Part shown: piece by piece, positions 51,361 to 64,000 of the stretch
Layout: each line of letters opens with the position of its first letter
How positions within the stretch are numbered: the stretch's first letter is position 1
DNA from: Euonymus europaeus
Taxonomy: Eukaryota > Streptophyta > Magnoliopsida > Celastrales > Celastraceae
DNA: 64,000 bases
Direction: 5' to 3'
NCBI GenBank assembly: GCA_963580455.1
Contig: OY756966.1
Coordinates: 12,713,001-12,777,000 of the forward strand
The notes under the pieces: model-generated
The model's database searches: none
What the model was told of the DNA's origin: nothing
The model's input: only the letters and a program-made list of their open reading frames with translations
Made by a program: the position numbers and the translations under genes

Positions 51361-53600
51361 TCGTAAAATTTGACATAGAAGAACAATTAAAAGTCTATCC
51401 CGAGCAACTTTGATAGTCCGAAGTTGCTCAACTCTCTCTATGGAGGAGCTTTTAACGGTTTTATCCATTTGTCATAGAAAGTTGGTTTTTTGGCATCGAA
51501 ATAACGTAGAAAGCTTATACTCGTAAAATTTGACATAGAAGAACAATTAAAAGTCTATCCCGAGCAACTTTGATAGTCTGAAGTTGCTCAACTCTCTCTA
51601 TGGAGGAGCTTTTAACGGTTTTGTCCATTTGTCATAGAAAGTTGGTTTTTTGGCATCGAAATAATGTAGGAAGCTTATACTCGTAAAATTTGACATAGAA
51701 GAACAATTAAAAGTCTATCCCGAGCAACTTTGATAGTCCGAAGTTGCTCAACTCTCTCTATGGAGGAGCTTTTAACGGTTTTGTCCATTTGTCATAGAAA
51801 GTTGGTTTTTTGGCATCGAAATATCGTAGAAAGCTTATACTCGTAAAATTTGACATAGAAGAACAATTAAAAGTCTATCCCGAGCAACTTTGATAGTCCG
51901 AAGTTGCTCAACTCTCTCTATGGAGGAGCTTTTAACGGTTTTGTCCATTTGTCATAGAAAGTTGGTTTTTTGGCATCGAAATAATGTAGGAAGCTTATAC
52001 TCGTAAAATTTGACGTAGAAGAACAATGAAAAGTCTATCCCGAACAACTTTGATAGTCCGAAGTTGCTCAACTCTCTCTATGGAGGAGCTTTTAACGGTT
52101 TTGTCTATTTGTCATAGAAAGTTGGTGTTTTGTCATCGAAATAATATAGGAAGCTTATACTCGTAAAATTTGACATAGAAGAACAATTAAAAGTCTATCC
52201 CGAGCAACTTTGATAGTCCGAAGTTGCTCAACTCTCTCTATGGAGGAGCTTTTAACGGTTTTGTCCATTTGTCGTAGAAAGTTGGTGTTTTGCCATCGAA
52301 ATAATGTAGGAAGCTTATACGCGTAAAATTTGACATAGAAGAACAATTAAAAGTCTATTCCGAGCAACTTTGATAGTCCGAAATTGCTCAACTCTCTCTA
52401 TGAAGGAGCTTTTAATGTTTTTGTCTATTTATCATAGAAAGTTGGTGTTTTGAACTCGAAATAATCTATGAAGCTTATACTCGTAAAATTTGACATAGAG
52501 GAACAATTAAAAGTCTATCCCGAGCAACTTTGATAGTCCGAAGTTGCTCAACTCTCTCTATGGAGGAGCTTTTAACGGTTTTATCCATTTGTCATAGAAA
52601 GTTGGTTTTTTGGCATCGAAATAACGTAGAAAGCTTATACTCGTAAAATTTGACATAGAAGAACAATTAAAAGTCTATCCCGAGCAACTTTGATAGTCTG
52701 AAGTTGCTCAACTCTCTCTATGGAGGAGCTTTTAACGGTTTTGTCCATTTGTCATAGAAAGTTGGTTTTTTGGCATCGAAATAATGTAGGAAGCTTATAC
52801 TCGTAAAATTTGACATAGAAGAACAATTAAAAGTCTATCCCGAGCAACTTTGATAGTCCGAAGTTGCTCAACTCTCTCTATGGAGGAGCTTTTAACGGTT
52901 TTGTCCATTTGTCATAGAAAGTTGGTTTTTTGGCATCGAAATATCGTAGAAAGCTTATACTCGTAAAATTTGACATAGAAGAACAATTAAAAGTCTATCC
53001 CGAGCAACTTTGATAGTCCGAAGTTGCTCAACTCTCTCTATGGAGGAGCTTTTAACGGTTTTGTCCATTTGTCATAGAAAGTTGGTTTTTTGGCATCGAA
53101 ATAATGTAGGAAGCTTATACTCGTAAAATTTGACGTAGAAGAACAATGAAAAGTCTATCCCGAACAACTTTGATAGTCCGAAGTTGCTCAACTCTCTCTA
53201 TGGAGGAGCTTTTAACGGTTTTGTCTATTTGTCATAGAAAGTTGGTGTTTTGTCATCGAAATAATATAGGAAGCTTATACTCGTAAAATTTGACATAGAA
53301 GAACAATTAAAAGTCTATCCCGAGCAACTTTGATAGTCCGAAGTTGCTCAACTCTCTCTATGGAGGAGCTTTTAACGGTTTTGTCCATTTGTCGTAGAAA
53401 GTTGGTGTTTTGCCATCGAAATAATGTAGGAAGCTTATACGCGTAAAATTTGACATAGAAGAACAATTAAAAGTCTATTCCGAGCAACTTTGATAGTCCG
53501 AAATTGCTCAACTCTCTCTATGAAGGAGCTTTTAATGTTTTTGTCTATTTATCATAGAAAGTTGGTGTTTTGAACTCGAAATAATCTATGAAGCTTATAC
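51361..53600 (+). repeat. 7-monomer higher-order repeat (1120 bp), two tandem copies
   Basis: Rare variants recur 1120 bp apart: ATAACGTAGAAAGC (51501 and 52621), GACGTAGAAGAACAATGAAA (52011 and 53131), TTTGCCATCGAAATAATG (52289 and 53409) and TTTTGAACTCGAAATAATC (52449 and 53569). Confidence 0.88.
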
Positions 53601-55720
53601 TCGTAAAATTTGACATAGAAGAACAATTAAAAGTTTATCCCGAGCAACTTTGATAGTCCGAAGTTGCTCAACTCTCTCTATGGAGGAGCTTTTAACGGTT
53701 TTGTCCATTTGTCGTAGAAAGTTGGTGTTTTGGCATCGAAATAATGTAGGAAGCTTATACGCATAAAATTTGACATAGAAGAACAATTAAAAGTCTATTC
53801 TGAGCAACTTTGATAGTCCGAAATTGCTCAACTCTCTCTATGGAGGAGCTTTTAACGGTTTTGTCCATTTGTCGTAGAAAGTTGGTGTTTTGGCATCGAA
53901 ATAATGTAGGAAGCTTATACGCGTAAAATTTGACATAGAAGAACAATTAAAAGTCTATTCCGAGCAACTTTGATAGTCCGAAATTGCTCAACTCTCTCTA
54001 TGGAGGAGCTTTTAACGTTTTTGTCTATTTGTCATAGAAAGTTGGTGTTTTGTCATCGAAATAATATAGGAAGCTTATACTCGTAAAATTTGACATAGAA
54101 GAACAATTAAAAGTCTATCCCGAGCAACTTTGATAGTCCGAAGTTGCTCAACTCTCTCTATGGAGGAGCTTTTAACGGTTTTGTCCATTTGTCATAGAAA
54201 GTTGGTTTTTTGGCATCGAAATAACGTAGAAAGCTTATACTCGTAAAATTTGACATAGAAGAACAATTAAAAGTCTATCCCGAGCAACTTTGATAGTCCG
54301 AAGTTGCTCAACTCTCTCTATGAAGGAGCTTTTAACGGTTTTGTCCATTTGTCATAGAAAGTTGGTTTTTTGGCATCGAAATAACGTAGAAAGCTTATAC
54401 TCGTAAAATTTGACATAGAAGAACAATTAAAAGTCTATCCCGAGCAACTTTGATAGTCTGAAGTTGCTCAACTCTCTCTATGGAGGAGCTTTTAACGGTT
54501 TTGTCCATTTGTCATAGAAAGTTGGTTTTTTGGCATCGAAATAATGTAGGAAGCTTATACTCGTAAAATTTGACATAGAAGAACAATTAAAAGTCTATCC
54601 CGAGCAACTTTGATAGTCCGAAGTTGCTCAACTCTCTCTATGGAGGAGCTTTTAACGGTTTTGTCCATTTGTCATAGAAAGTTGGTTTTTTGGCATCGAA
54701 ATATCGTAGAAAGCTTATACTCGTAAAATTTGACATAGAAGAACAATTAAAAGTCTATCCCGAGCAACTTTGATAGTCTGAAGTTGCTCAACTCTCTCTA
54801 TGGAGGAGCTTTTAACGGTTTTGTCCATTTGTCATAGAAAGTTGGTTTTTTGGCATCGAAATAATGTAGGAAGCTTATACTCGTAAAATTTGACGTAGAA
54901 GAACAATGAAAAGTCTATCCCGAATAACTTTGATAGTCCGAAGTAGCTCAACTCTCTCTATGGAGGAGCTTTTAACGGTTTTGTCTATTTGTCATAGAAA
55001 GTTGGTGTTTTGTTATCGAAATAATATAGGAAGCTTATACTCGTAAAATTTGACATAGAAGAACAATTAAAAGTCTATCCCGAGCAACTTTGATAGTCCG
55101 AAGTTGCTCAACTCTCTCTATGGAGGAGCATTTAACGGTTTTGTCCATTTGTCGTAGAAAGTTGGTGTTTTGCCATCGAAATAATGTAGGAAGCTTATAC
55201 GCGTAAAATTTGACATAGAAGAACAATTAAAAGTCTATTCCGAGCAACTTTGATAGTCCGAAATTGCTCAACTCTCTCTATGAAGGAGCTTTTAACGTTT
55301 TTGTCTATTTATCATAGAAAGTTGGTGTTTTGGACTCGAAATAATCTATGAAGCTTATACTCGTAAAATTTGACATAGAAGAACAATTAAAAGTTTATCC
55401 CGAGCAACTTTGATAGTCCGAAGTTGCTCAACTCTCTCTATGGAGGAGCTTTTAACGGTTTTTTCCATTTGTCGTAGAAAGTTGGTGTTTTGGCATCGAA
55501 ATAATGTAGGAAGCTTATACGCATAAAATTTGACATAGAAGAACAATTAAAAGTCTATTCCGAGCAACTTTGATAGTCCGAAATTGCTCAACTCTCTCTA
55601 TGGAGGAGCTTTTAACGGTTTTGTCCATTTGTCGTAGAAAGTTGGTGTTTTGGCATCGATATAATGTAGGAAGCTTATACGCGTAAAATTTGACATAGAA
55701 GAACAATTAAAAGTCTATTC
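52480..55720 (+). repeat. 11-monomer repeat (1760 bp) in family B
   Basis: About 52600-53960 recurs at about 54360-55720 at an offset of exactly 1760 bp (for example 53275/55035, 53595/55355, 53755/55515). It overlaps the 7-monomer repeat, so the two amplification events were superimposed. Confidence 0.85.
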
Positions 55721-58209
55721 CGAGCAACTTTGATAGTCCGAAATTGCTCAACTCTCTCTATGGAGGAGCTTTTAACGTTTTTGTCTATTTGTCATAGAAA
55801 GTTGGTGATTTGGACTCGAAATAATCTATGAACTTGTACTCGTAAAATTTGACATAGAAGAACAATTAAAAGTCTATCCCGAGCAACTTTGATAGTCTGA
55901 AGTTGCTCAACTCTCTCTATGGAGGAACTTTTAACGGTTTTATCCATTTGTCATAGAAAGTTGGTTTTTTGGCATCGAAATAATGTAGGAAGCTTATACT
56001 CGTAAAATTTGACATAGAAGAACAATTAAAAGTCTATCCCGAGCAACTTTGATAGTCCGAAGTTGCTCAACTCTCTCTATGGAGGAGCTTTTAACGGTTT
56101 TATCCATTTGTCATAGAAAGTTGGTTTTTTGGCATCGAAATATCGTAGAAAGCTTATGCTCGTAAAATTTGACATAGAAGAACAATTAAAAGTCTATCCC
56201 GAGCAACTTTGATAGTCTGAAGTTGCTCAACTCTCTCTATGGAGGAGCTTTTAACGGTTTTGTCCATTTGTCATAGAAAGTTGGTTTTTTGGCATCGAAA
56301 TAATGTAGGAAGCTTATACGCGTAAAATTTGACATAGAAGAACAATTAAAAGTCTATTCCGAGCAACTTTGTTAGTCCGAAATTGCTCAACTCTCTCTAT
56401 GGAGGAGCTTTTAACGTTTTTGTCTATTTGTCATAGAAAGTTGTCGTTTTGGACTCGAAATAATCTATGAACTTATACTCGTAAAATTTGACATAGAAGA
56501 ACAATTAAAAGTCTATCCCGAGCAACTTTGATAGTCTGAAGTTGCTCAACTCTCTCTATGGAGGAGCTTTTAACGGTTTTGTCCATTTGTCATAGAAAGT
56601 TGGTTTTTTGGCATCGAAATAATGTAGGAAGCTTATACTCGTAAAATTTGACATAGAAGAACAATTAAAAGTCTATCCCGAGCAACTTTGATAGTCCGAA
56701 GTTGCTCAACTCTCTCTATGGAGGAGCTTTTAACGGTTTTGTCCATTTGTCATAGAAAGTTGGTTTTTGGCATCGAAATATCGTAGAAAGCTTATACTCG
56801 TAAAATTTGACATAGAAGAACAATTAAAAGTCTATCCCGAGCAACTTTGATAGTCTGAAGTTGCTCAACTCTCTCTATGGAGGAGCTTTTAACGGTTTTG
56901 TCCATTTGTCATAGAAAGTTGGTTTTTTGGCATCGAAATAATGTAGGTAGCTTATACTCGTAAAATTTGACGTAGAAGAACAATGAAAAGTCTATCCCGA
57001 ACAACTTTGATAGTCCGAAGTTGCTCAACTCTCTCTATGGAGGAGCTTTTAACGGTTTTGTCTATTTGTCATAGAAAGTTGGTGTTTTGTCATCGAAATA
57101 ATATAGGTAGCTTATACTCGTAAAATTTGACATAGAAGAACAATTAAAAGTCTATCCCGAGCAACTTTTATAGTCCGAAGTTGCTCAACTCTCTCTATGG
57201 AGGAGCTTTTAACGGTTTTGTCTATTTGTCAAAGAAAGTTGGTGTTTTGGCATCGAAATAATGTAGGAAGCTTATACGCGTAAAATTTGACATAGAAGAA
57301 CAATTAAAAGTGTATCCCGAGCAACTTTGATAGTCCGAAATTGCTCAACTCTCTCAATGGAGGAGCTTTTAACGGTTTTGTCTATTTTTCATAGAAAGTT
57401 GGTGTTTTGGACCCGAAATAATCTATGAAGCTTATACTCGTAAAATTTGACAAAGAAGAACAATTAAAAGTGTATTCCGAGCAACTTTGATAGTCTGAAG
57501 TTGCTCAACTCCCTCTATGGAGGAGCTTTTAACGGTTTTGTCCATTTGTCATAGAAAGTTGGTTTTTTGGCATCGAAATAATGTAGGAAGCTTATACTCG
57601 TAAAATTTGACGTAGAAGAACAATGAAAAGTCTATCCCGAGCAACTTTGATAGTCCGAAGTTGCTCAACTCTCTCTATGGAGGAGCCTTTAACATTTTTG
57701 TCCATTTGTCATAGAAAGTTGGTGTTTTGGACTCGAAATAATCTAGGAAGCTTATACTCGTAAAATTTTACATTGAAGAACAATTAAAAGTCTATCCCGA
57801 GCAACTTTGATAGTCCGAAATTGCTCAACTCTCTCAATGGAGGAGCTTTTAACGGTTTTGTCTATTTTTCATAGAAAGTTGGTGTTTTGGACTCGAAATA
57901 ATCTATGAAGCTTATACTCGTAAAATTTGACAAAGAAGAACAATTAAAAGTGTATTCCGAGCAACTTTGATAGTCCGAAGTTGCTCAACTCTCTCTATGG
58001 AGGAGCTTTTAACGGTTTTGTCCATTTGTCATAGAAAGTTGGTGTTTTGGCATCGAAATAATGTAGGAAGCTTATACTCGTAAAATTTGACATAGAAGAA
58101 CAATGAAAAGTATATCCTGAACAATTTTGATAGTCCGAAGTTGCTCAACTCTCTCTATGGAGGAGCTTTTAACGGTTTTGTCCATTTGTCAAAGAAAGTT
58201 GGTGTTTTG

Positions 58210-58320
58210 GCATCGAAATAATCTAGGAAACTTATACTCATAAAATTTGACAAATAAGAACAATAGAAATTATACACCGAGCAACTTTGATGGTCCGAAG
58301 TTGCTCATCTCTCTCTATGG
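58210..58320 (+). repeat. Family-A-like monomer inside the B array, copy 1
   Basis: Within a B context this monomer reads AATAGAAATTATACACCGAG, then CAACTTTGATGGTCCG. ACACCGAG and the GATGGTCC loop are family A characters, next to the B-type GGCATCGAAATAATC and ATGGAGGAGC. It looks like a conversion patch or a relic intermediate. It recurs 3517 bp downstream. Confidence 0.75.
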
Positions 58321-61300
58321 AGGAGCTTTTAGCGGTTTTGTCTATTTGTCATAGAAAGTTGGTGTTTTGGCATCGAAATAATGTAGGAAGCTTATACTCG
58401 TAAAATTTGACATAGAAGAACAATTAAAAGTCTATCCCGAGCAACTTTGATAGTCCGAAGTTGCTCAACTCTCTCTATGGAGGAGCTTTTAACGGTTTTG
58501 TCCATTTGTTATAGAAAGTTGGTTATTTGGCATCGAAATAATGTAGGAAGCTTATACTCGTAAAATTTGACATAGAAGAACAATTAAAATTATATTCCGA
58601 GCAACTTTGATAGTCCGAAGTTGCTCAACTCTCTCTATGGAGGAGCTTTTAACGGTTTTGTCTATTTGTCATAGAAAGTTGGTGTTTTGGCATCGAAATA
58701 ATGTAGGAAGCTTATACTCGTAAAATTTGAAATAGAAGAACAATAAAAAGTCTATCACGAGCAACTTTGATAGTCCGAAGTTGCTCAACTCTCTCTATGG
58801 AGGAGCCTTTAACATTTTTGTCCATTTGTCATAGAAAGTTGATGTTCTGGACTCGAAATAATCTAGGAAGCTGATACTCATAAAATTTGACATAGAAGAA
58901 CAATTAAAAGTCTATCCCGAGCAACTTTGATAGTCCGAAGTTGCTCAACTCTCTCTATGGAGGAGCTTTTAACATTTTTGTCTATTTTTCATAGAAAGTT
59001 GGTGTTTTGGCATCGAAATAATGTAGGAAGCTTATGCTCATAAAATTTGACATAGAAGAACAATTAAAAGTCTATCCCGAGCAACTTTGATAGTCCGAAG
59101 TTGCTCAACTCTCTCTATGGAGGAGCTTTTAACGGTTTTTTCCATTTGTCGTAGAAAGTTGGTGTTTTGGCATCGAAATAATGTAGGAAGCTTATACGCA
59201 TAAAATTTGACATAGAAGAACAATTAAAAGTCTATTCCGAGCAACTTTGATAGTCCGAAATTGCTCAACTCTCTCTATGGAGGAGCTTTTAACGGTTTTG
59301 TCCATTTGTCGTAGAAAGTTGGTGTTTTGGCATCGATATAATGTAGGAAGCTTATACGCGTAAAATTTGACATAGAAGAACAATTAAAAGTCTATTCCGA
59401 GCAACTTTGATAGTCCGAAATTGCTCAACTCTCTCTATGGAGGAGCTTTTAACGTTTTTGTCTATTTGTCATAGAAAGTTGGTGATTTGGACTCGAAATA
59501 ATCTATGAACTTGTACTCGTAAAATTTGACATAGAAGAACAATTAAAAGTCTATCCCGAGCAACTTTGATAGTCTGAAGTTGCTCAACTCTCTCTATGGA
59601 GGAACTTTTAACGGTTTTATCCATTTGTCATAGAAAGTTGGTTTTTTGGCATCGAAATATCGTAGAAAGCTTATGCTCGTAAAATTTGACATAGAAGAAC
59701 AATTAAAAGTCTATCCCGAGCAACTTTGATAGTCTGAAGTTGCTCAACTCTCTCTATGGAGGAGCTTTTAACGGTTTTGTCCATTTGTCATAGAAAGTTG
59801 GTTTTTTGGCATCGAAATAATGTAGGAAGCTTATACGCGTAAAATTTGACATAGAAGAACAATTAAAAGTCTATTCCGAGCAACTTTGTTAGTCCGAAAT
59901 TGCTCAACTCTCTCTATGGAGGAGCTTTTAACGTTTTTGTCTATTTGTCATAGAAAGTTGTCGTTTTGGACTCGAAATAATCTATGAACTTATATTCGTA
60001 AAATTTGACATAGAAGAACAATTAAAAGTCTATCCCGAGCAACTTTGATAGTCTGAAGTTGCTCAACTCTCTCTATGGAGGAGCTTTTAACGGTTTTGTC
60101 CATTTGTCATAGAAAGTTGGTTTTTTGGCATCGAAATAATGTAGGAAGCTTATACTCGTAAAATTTGACATAGAAGAACAATTAAAAGTCTATCCCGAGC
60201 AACTTTGATAGTCCGAAGTTGCTCAACTCTCTCTATGGAGGAGCTTTTAACGGTTTTGTCCATTTGTCATAGAAAGTTGGTTTTTGGCATCGAAATATCG
60301 TAGAAAGCTTATACTCGTAAAATTTGACATAGAAGAACAATTAAAAGTCTATCCCGAGCAACTTTGATAGTCTGAAGTTGCTCAACTCTCTCTATGGAGG
60401 AGCTTTTAACGGTTTTGTCCATTTGTCATAGAAAGTTGGTTTTTTGGCATCGAAATAATGTAGGAAGCTTATACTCGTAAAATTTGACGTAGAAGAACAA
60501 TGAAAAGTCTATCCCGAACAACTTTGATAGTCCGAAGTTGCTCAACTCTCTCTATGGAGGAGCTTTTAACGGTTTTGTCTATTTGTCATAGAAAGTTGGT
60601 GTTTTGTCATCGAAATAATATAGGTAGCTTATACTCGTAAAATTTGACATAGAAGAACAATTAAAAGTCTATCCCGAGCAACTTTTATAGTCCGAAGTTG
60701 CTCAACTCTCTCTATGGAGGAGCTTTTAACGGTTTTGTCTATTTGTCAAAGAAAGTTGGTGTTTTGGCATCGAAATAATGTAGGAAGCTTATACGCGTAA
60801 AATTTGACATAGAAGAACAATTAAAAGTGTATCCCGAGCAACTTTTATAGTCCGAAATTGCTCAACTCTCTCAATGGAGGAGCTTTTAACGGTTTTGTCT
60901 ATTTTTCATAGAAAGTTGGTGTTTTGGACCCGAAATAATCTATGAAGCTTATACTCGTAAAATTTGACAAAGAAGAACAATTAAAAGTGTATTCCGAGCA
61001 ACTTTGATAGTCTGAAGTTGCTCAACTCCCTCTATGGAGGAGCTTTTAACGGTTTTGTCCATTTGTCATAGAAAGTTGGTTTTTTGGCATCGAAATAATG
61101 TAGGAAGCTTATACTCGTAAAATTTGACGTAGAAGAACAATGAAAAGTCTATCCCGAGCAACTTTGATAGTCCGAAGTTGCTCAACTCTCTCTATGGAGG
61201 AGCCTTTAACATTTTTGTCCATTTGTCATAGAAAGTTGGTGTTTTGGACTCGAAATAATCTAGGAAGCTTATACTCGTAAAATTTTACATTGAAGAACAA

Positions 61301-61726
61301 TTAAAAGTCTATCCCGAGCAACTTTGATAGTCCGAAATTGCTCAACTCTCTCAATGGAGGAGCTTTTAACGGTTTTGTCTATTTTTCATAGAAAGTTGGT
61401 GTTTTGGACTCGAAATAATCTATGAAGCTTATACTCGTAAAATTTGACAAAGAAGAACAATTAAAAGTGTATTCCGAGCAACTTTGATAGTCCGAAGTTG
61501 CTCAACTCTCTCTATGGAGGAGCTTTTAACGGTTTTGTCCATTTGTCATAGAAAGTTGGTGTTTTGGCATCGAAATAATGTAGGAAGCTTATACTCGTAA
61601 AATTTGACATAGAAGAACAATGAAAAGTATATCCTGAACAATTTTGATAGTCCGAAGTTGCTCAACTCTCTCTATGGAGGAGCTTTTAACGGTTTTGTCC
61701 ATTTGTCAAAGAAAGTTGGTGTTTTG

Positions 61727-61837
61727 GCATCGAAATAATCTAGGAAACTTATACTCATAAAATTTGACAAATAAGAACAATAGAAATTATACACCGAGCA
61801 ACTTTGATGGTCCGAAGTTGCTCATCTCTCTCTATGG
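61727..61837 (+). repeat. Family-A-like monomer inside the B array, copy 2
   Basis: Same chimeric monomer as at 58210-58320, carried along by the 22-monomer duplication (offset 3517 bp), so the A-like patch is older than that duplication. Confidence 0.75.
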
Positions 61838-64000
61838 AGGAGCTTTTAGCGGTTTTGTCTATTTGTCATAGAAAGTTGGTGTTTTGGCATCGAAATAATG
61901 TAGGAAGCTTATACTCGTAAAATTTGACATAGAAGAACAATTAAAAGTCTATCCCGAGCAACTTTGATAGTCCGAAGTTGCTCAACTCTCTCTATGGAGG
62001 AGCTTTTAACGGTTTTGTCCATTTGTTATAGAAAGTTGGTTATTTGGCATCGAAATAATGTAGGAAGCTTATACTCGTAAAATTTGACATAGAAGAACAA
62101 TTAAAATTATATTCCGAGCAACTTTGATAGTCCGAAGTTGCTCAACTCTCTCTATGGAGGAGCTTTTAACGGTTTTGTCTATTTGTCATAGAAAGTTGGT
62201 GTTTTGGCATCGAAATAATGTAGGAAGCTTATACTCGTAAAATTTGAAATAGAAGAACAATAAAAAGTCTATCACGAGCAACTTTGATAGTCCGAAGTTG
62301 CTCAACTCTCTCTATGGAGGAGCCTTTAACATTTTTGTCCATTTGTCATAGAAAGTTGATGTTCTGGACTCGAAATAATCTAGGAAGCTGATACTCATAA
62401 AATTTGACATAGAAGAACAATTAAAAGTCTATCCCGAGCAACTTTGATAGTCCGAAGTTGCTCAACTCTCTCTATGGAGGAGCTTTTAACATTTTTGTCT
62501 ATTTTTCATAGAAAGTTGGTGTTTTGGCATCGAAATAATGTAGGAAGCTTATGCTCATAAAATTTGACATAGAAGAACAATTAAAAGTCTATCCCGAGCA
62601 ACTTTGATAGTCCGAAGTTGCTCAACTCTCTCTATGGAGGAGCTTTTAACGGTTTTTTCCATTTGTCGTAGAAAGTTGGTGTTTTGGCATCGAAATAATG
62701 TAGGAAGCTTATACGCATAAAATTTGACATAGAAGAACAATTAAAAGTCTATTCCGAGCAACTTTGATAGTCCGAAATTGCTCAACTCTCTCTATGGAGG
62801 AGCTTTTAACGGTTTTGTCCATTTGTCGTAGAAAGTTGGTGTTTTGGCATCGATATAATGTAGGAAGCTTATACGCGTAAAATTTGACATAGAAGAACAA
62901 TTAAAAGTCTATTCCGAGCAACTTTGATAGTCCGAAATTGCTCAACTCTCTCTATGGAGGAGCTTTTAACGTTTTTGTCTATTTGTCATAGAAAGTTGGT
63001 GATTTGGACTCGAAATAATCTATGAACTTGTACTCGTAAAATTTGACATAGAAGAACAATTAAAAGTCTATCCCGAGCAACTTTGATAGTCTGAAGTTGC
63101 TCAACTCTCTCTATGGAGGAACTTTTAACGGTTTTATCCATTTGTCATAGAAAGTTGGTTTTTTGGCATCGAAATATCGTAGAAAGCTTATGCTCGTAAA
63201 ATTTGACATAGAAGAACAATTAAAAGTCTATCCCGAGCAACTTTGATAGTCTGAAGTTGCTCAACTCTCTCTATGGAGGAGCTTTTAACGGTTTTGTCCA
63301 TTTGTCATAGAAAGTTGGTTTTTTGGCATCGAAATAATGTAGGAAGCTTATACGCGTAAAATTTGACATAGAAGAACAATTAAAAGTCTATTCCGAGCAA
63401 CTTTGTTAGTCCGAAATTGCTCAACTCTCTCTATGGAGGAGCTTTTAACGTTTTTGTCTATTTGTCATAGAAAGTTGTCGTTTTGGACTCGAAATAATCT
63501 ATGAACTTATATTCGTAAAATTTGACATAGAAGAACAATTAAAAGTCTATCCCGAGCAACTTTGATAGTCTGAAGTTGCTCAACTCTCTCTATGGAGGAG
63601 CTTTTAACGGTTTTGTCCATTTGTCATAGAAAGTTGGTTTTTTGGCATCGAAATAATGTAGGAAGCTTATACTCGTAAAATTTGACATAGAAGAACAATT
63701 AAAAGTCTATCCCGAGCAACTTTGATAGTCCGAAGTTGCTCAACTCTCTCTATGGAGGAGCTTTTAACGGTTTTGTCCATTTGTCATAGAAAGTTGGTTT
63801 TTGGCATCGAAATATCGTAGAAAGCTTATACTCGTAAAATTTGACATAGAAGAACAATTAAAAGTCTATCCCGAGCAACTTTGATAGTCTGAAGTTGCTC
63901 AACTCTCTCTATGGAGGAGCTTTTAACGGTTTTGTCCATTTGTCATAGAAAGTTGGTTTTTTGGCATCGAAATAATGTAGGAAGCTTATACTCGTAAAAT

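Larger units (their letters stand above)
49544..64000 (+). repeat. Family B satellite array (160-bp monomers)
   Basis: Head-to-tail array of about 90 monomers running off the window edge. The period is 160 bp with hardly any indels over 49544-55800. Diagnostic blocks are GAACAATTAAAAGTC, TATCCCGAGCAAC (or TATTCCGAGC), the loop TGATAGTCCG and AATAATGTAGG before the HindIII site. Sub-types differ at CGCGTAAAA versus CTCGTAAAA, GGTTTTTTGGCATCG versus GGTGTTTTGGCATCG, and GGACTCGAAATAATCTATG. The loss of length variation and the near-identical higher-order copies suggest B is more recently homogenised than A. Non-coding. Confidence 0.97.
55700..64000 (+). repeat. 22-monomer higher-order repeat (3517 bp), about 2.3 copies
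   Basis: GGTGATTTGGACTCGAAATA, with the shortened ATGAACTTGTACTCG (HindIII site lost), occurs at 55804, 59481 and 62998. The spacing is 3677 and then 3517 bp; the first interval has one extra 160-bp monomer at about 55970-56130. The GCAACTTTTATAGTCCG variant recurs at 57161 and 60678 (3517 bp). Copies 2 and 3 share ACTTATATTCG (59993 and 63510), where copy 1 has ACTTATACTCG, so they are the closest pair. The repeat continues past the window. Confidence 0.9.

Noticed and set aside
49544..64000. CRISPR-like regular repeat array
   Set aside because: The whole 160-bp unit is repeated with no unique spacers, and the plant-type mobile elements and lack of cas genes rule it out.
1..64000. CENP-B-box-like motif, telomere repeats, rDNA, tRNA genes or CRM-type centromeric retrotransposon
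   Set aside because: I looked for these in representative monomers and in the non-satellite pieces and saw none. Centromeric identity therefore stays unproven.

Overview
No functional gene is visible in this window. It is almost entirely tandem satellite DNA: an AT-rich, HindIII-type (AAGCTT) repeat with a monomer of about 160 bp. The periodicity, the Ty1/copia LTR remnant and the small PIF/Harbinger-like element with a TTA target duplication point to a nuclear chromosome of a flowering plant, probably a eudicot. I cannot name the species. The sequence alone does not say whether the array is centromeric, pericentromeric or a heterochromatic knob.

Layout. Positions 1-47478 are family A, in direct orientation. 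Its monomers are about 157-162 bp in several sub-types (A1 of 160 bp, A2 of 161 bp with an extra TA after the HindIII site, and forms 2 bp shorter). They are organised into nested, locally different multi-monomer duplications with offsets of about 9740, 1920, 3036, 4793, 5442, 2557-2719, 2245, 1763 and 3358 bp. A 564-bp Harbinger-like MITE interrupts family A at 29404-29967, and its empty site survives in the neighbouring duplicate at 23959-23961. Positions 47475-47865 are non-satellite filler: an 18-bp family-B scrap, a minus-strand copia fragment (end of the internal region, polypurine tract, partial 3' LTR) and a GC-rich segment of unknown origin. Positions 47866-49543 are satellite in reverse orientation: two B monomers, then about 8.5 A monomers. 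Positions 49544-64000 are family B, in direct orientation, with a nearly invariant 160-bp period and 7-mer, 11-mer and 22-mer higher-order repeats.

How the parts fit. The reversed block is an in-situ inversion that can be undone on paper. Its A part is the exact continuation, without an indel at the points checked, of the A repeat broken at 47478, with only 11 bp missing. Before the inversion, A passed into B in register and head to tail, and that ancestral A-to-B boundary now lies inside the inverted block near 48190. The monomers of both families share a 9-bp dyad (GAGCAACTT, 10-nt loop, AAGTTGCTC). The 11 bp lost at the inversion breakpoint cover exactly the right arm of that dyad.

All open reading frames of about 61-88 codons are satellite translations repeated monomer after monomer. 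None is annotated as a gene.
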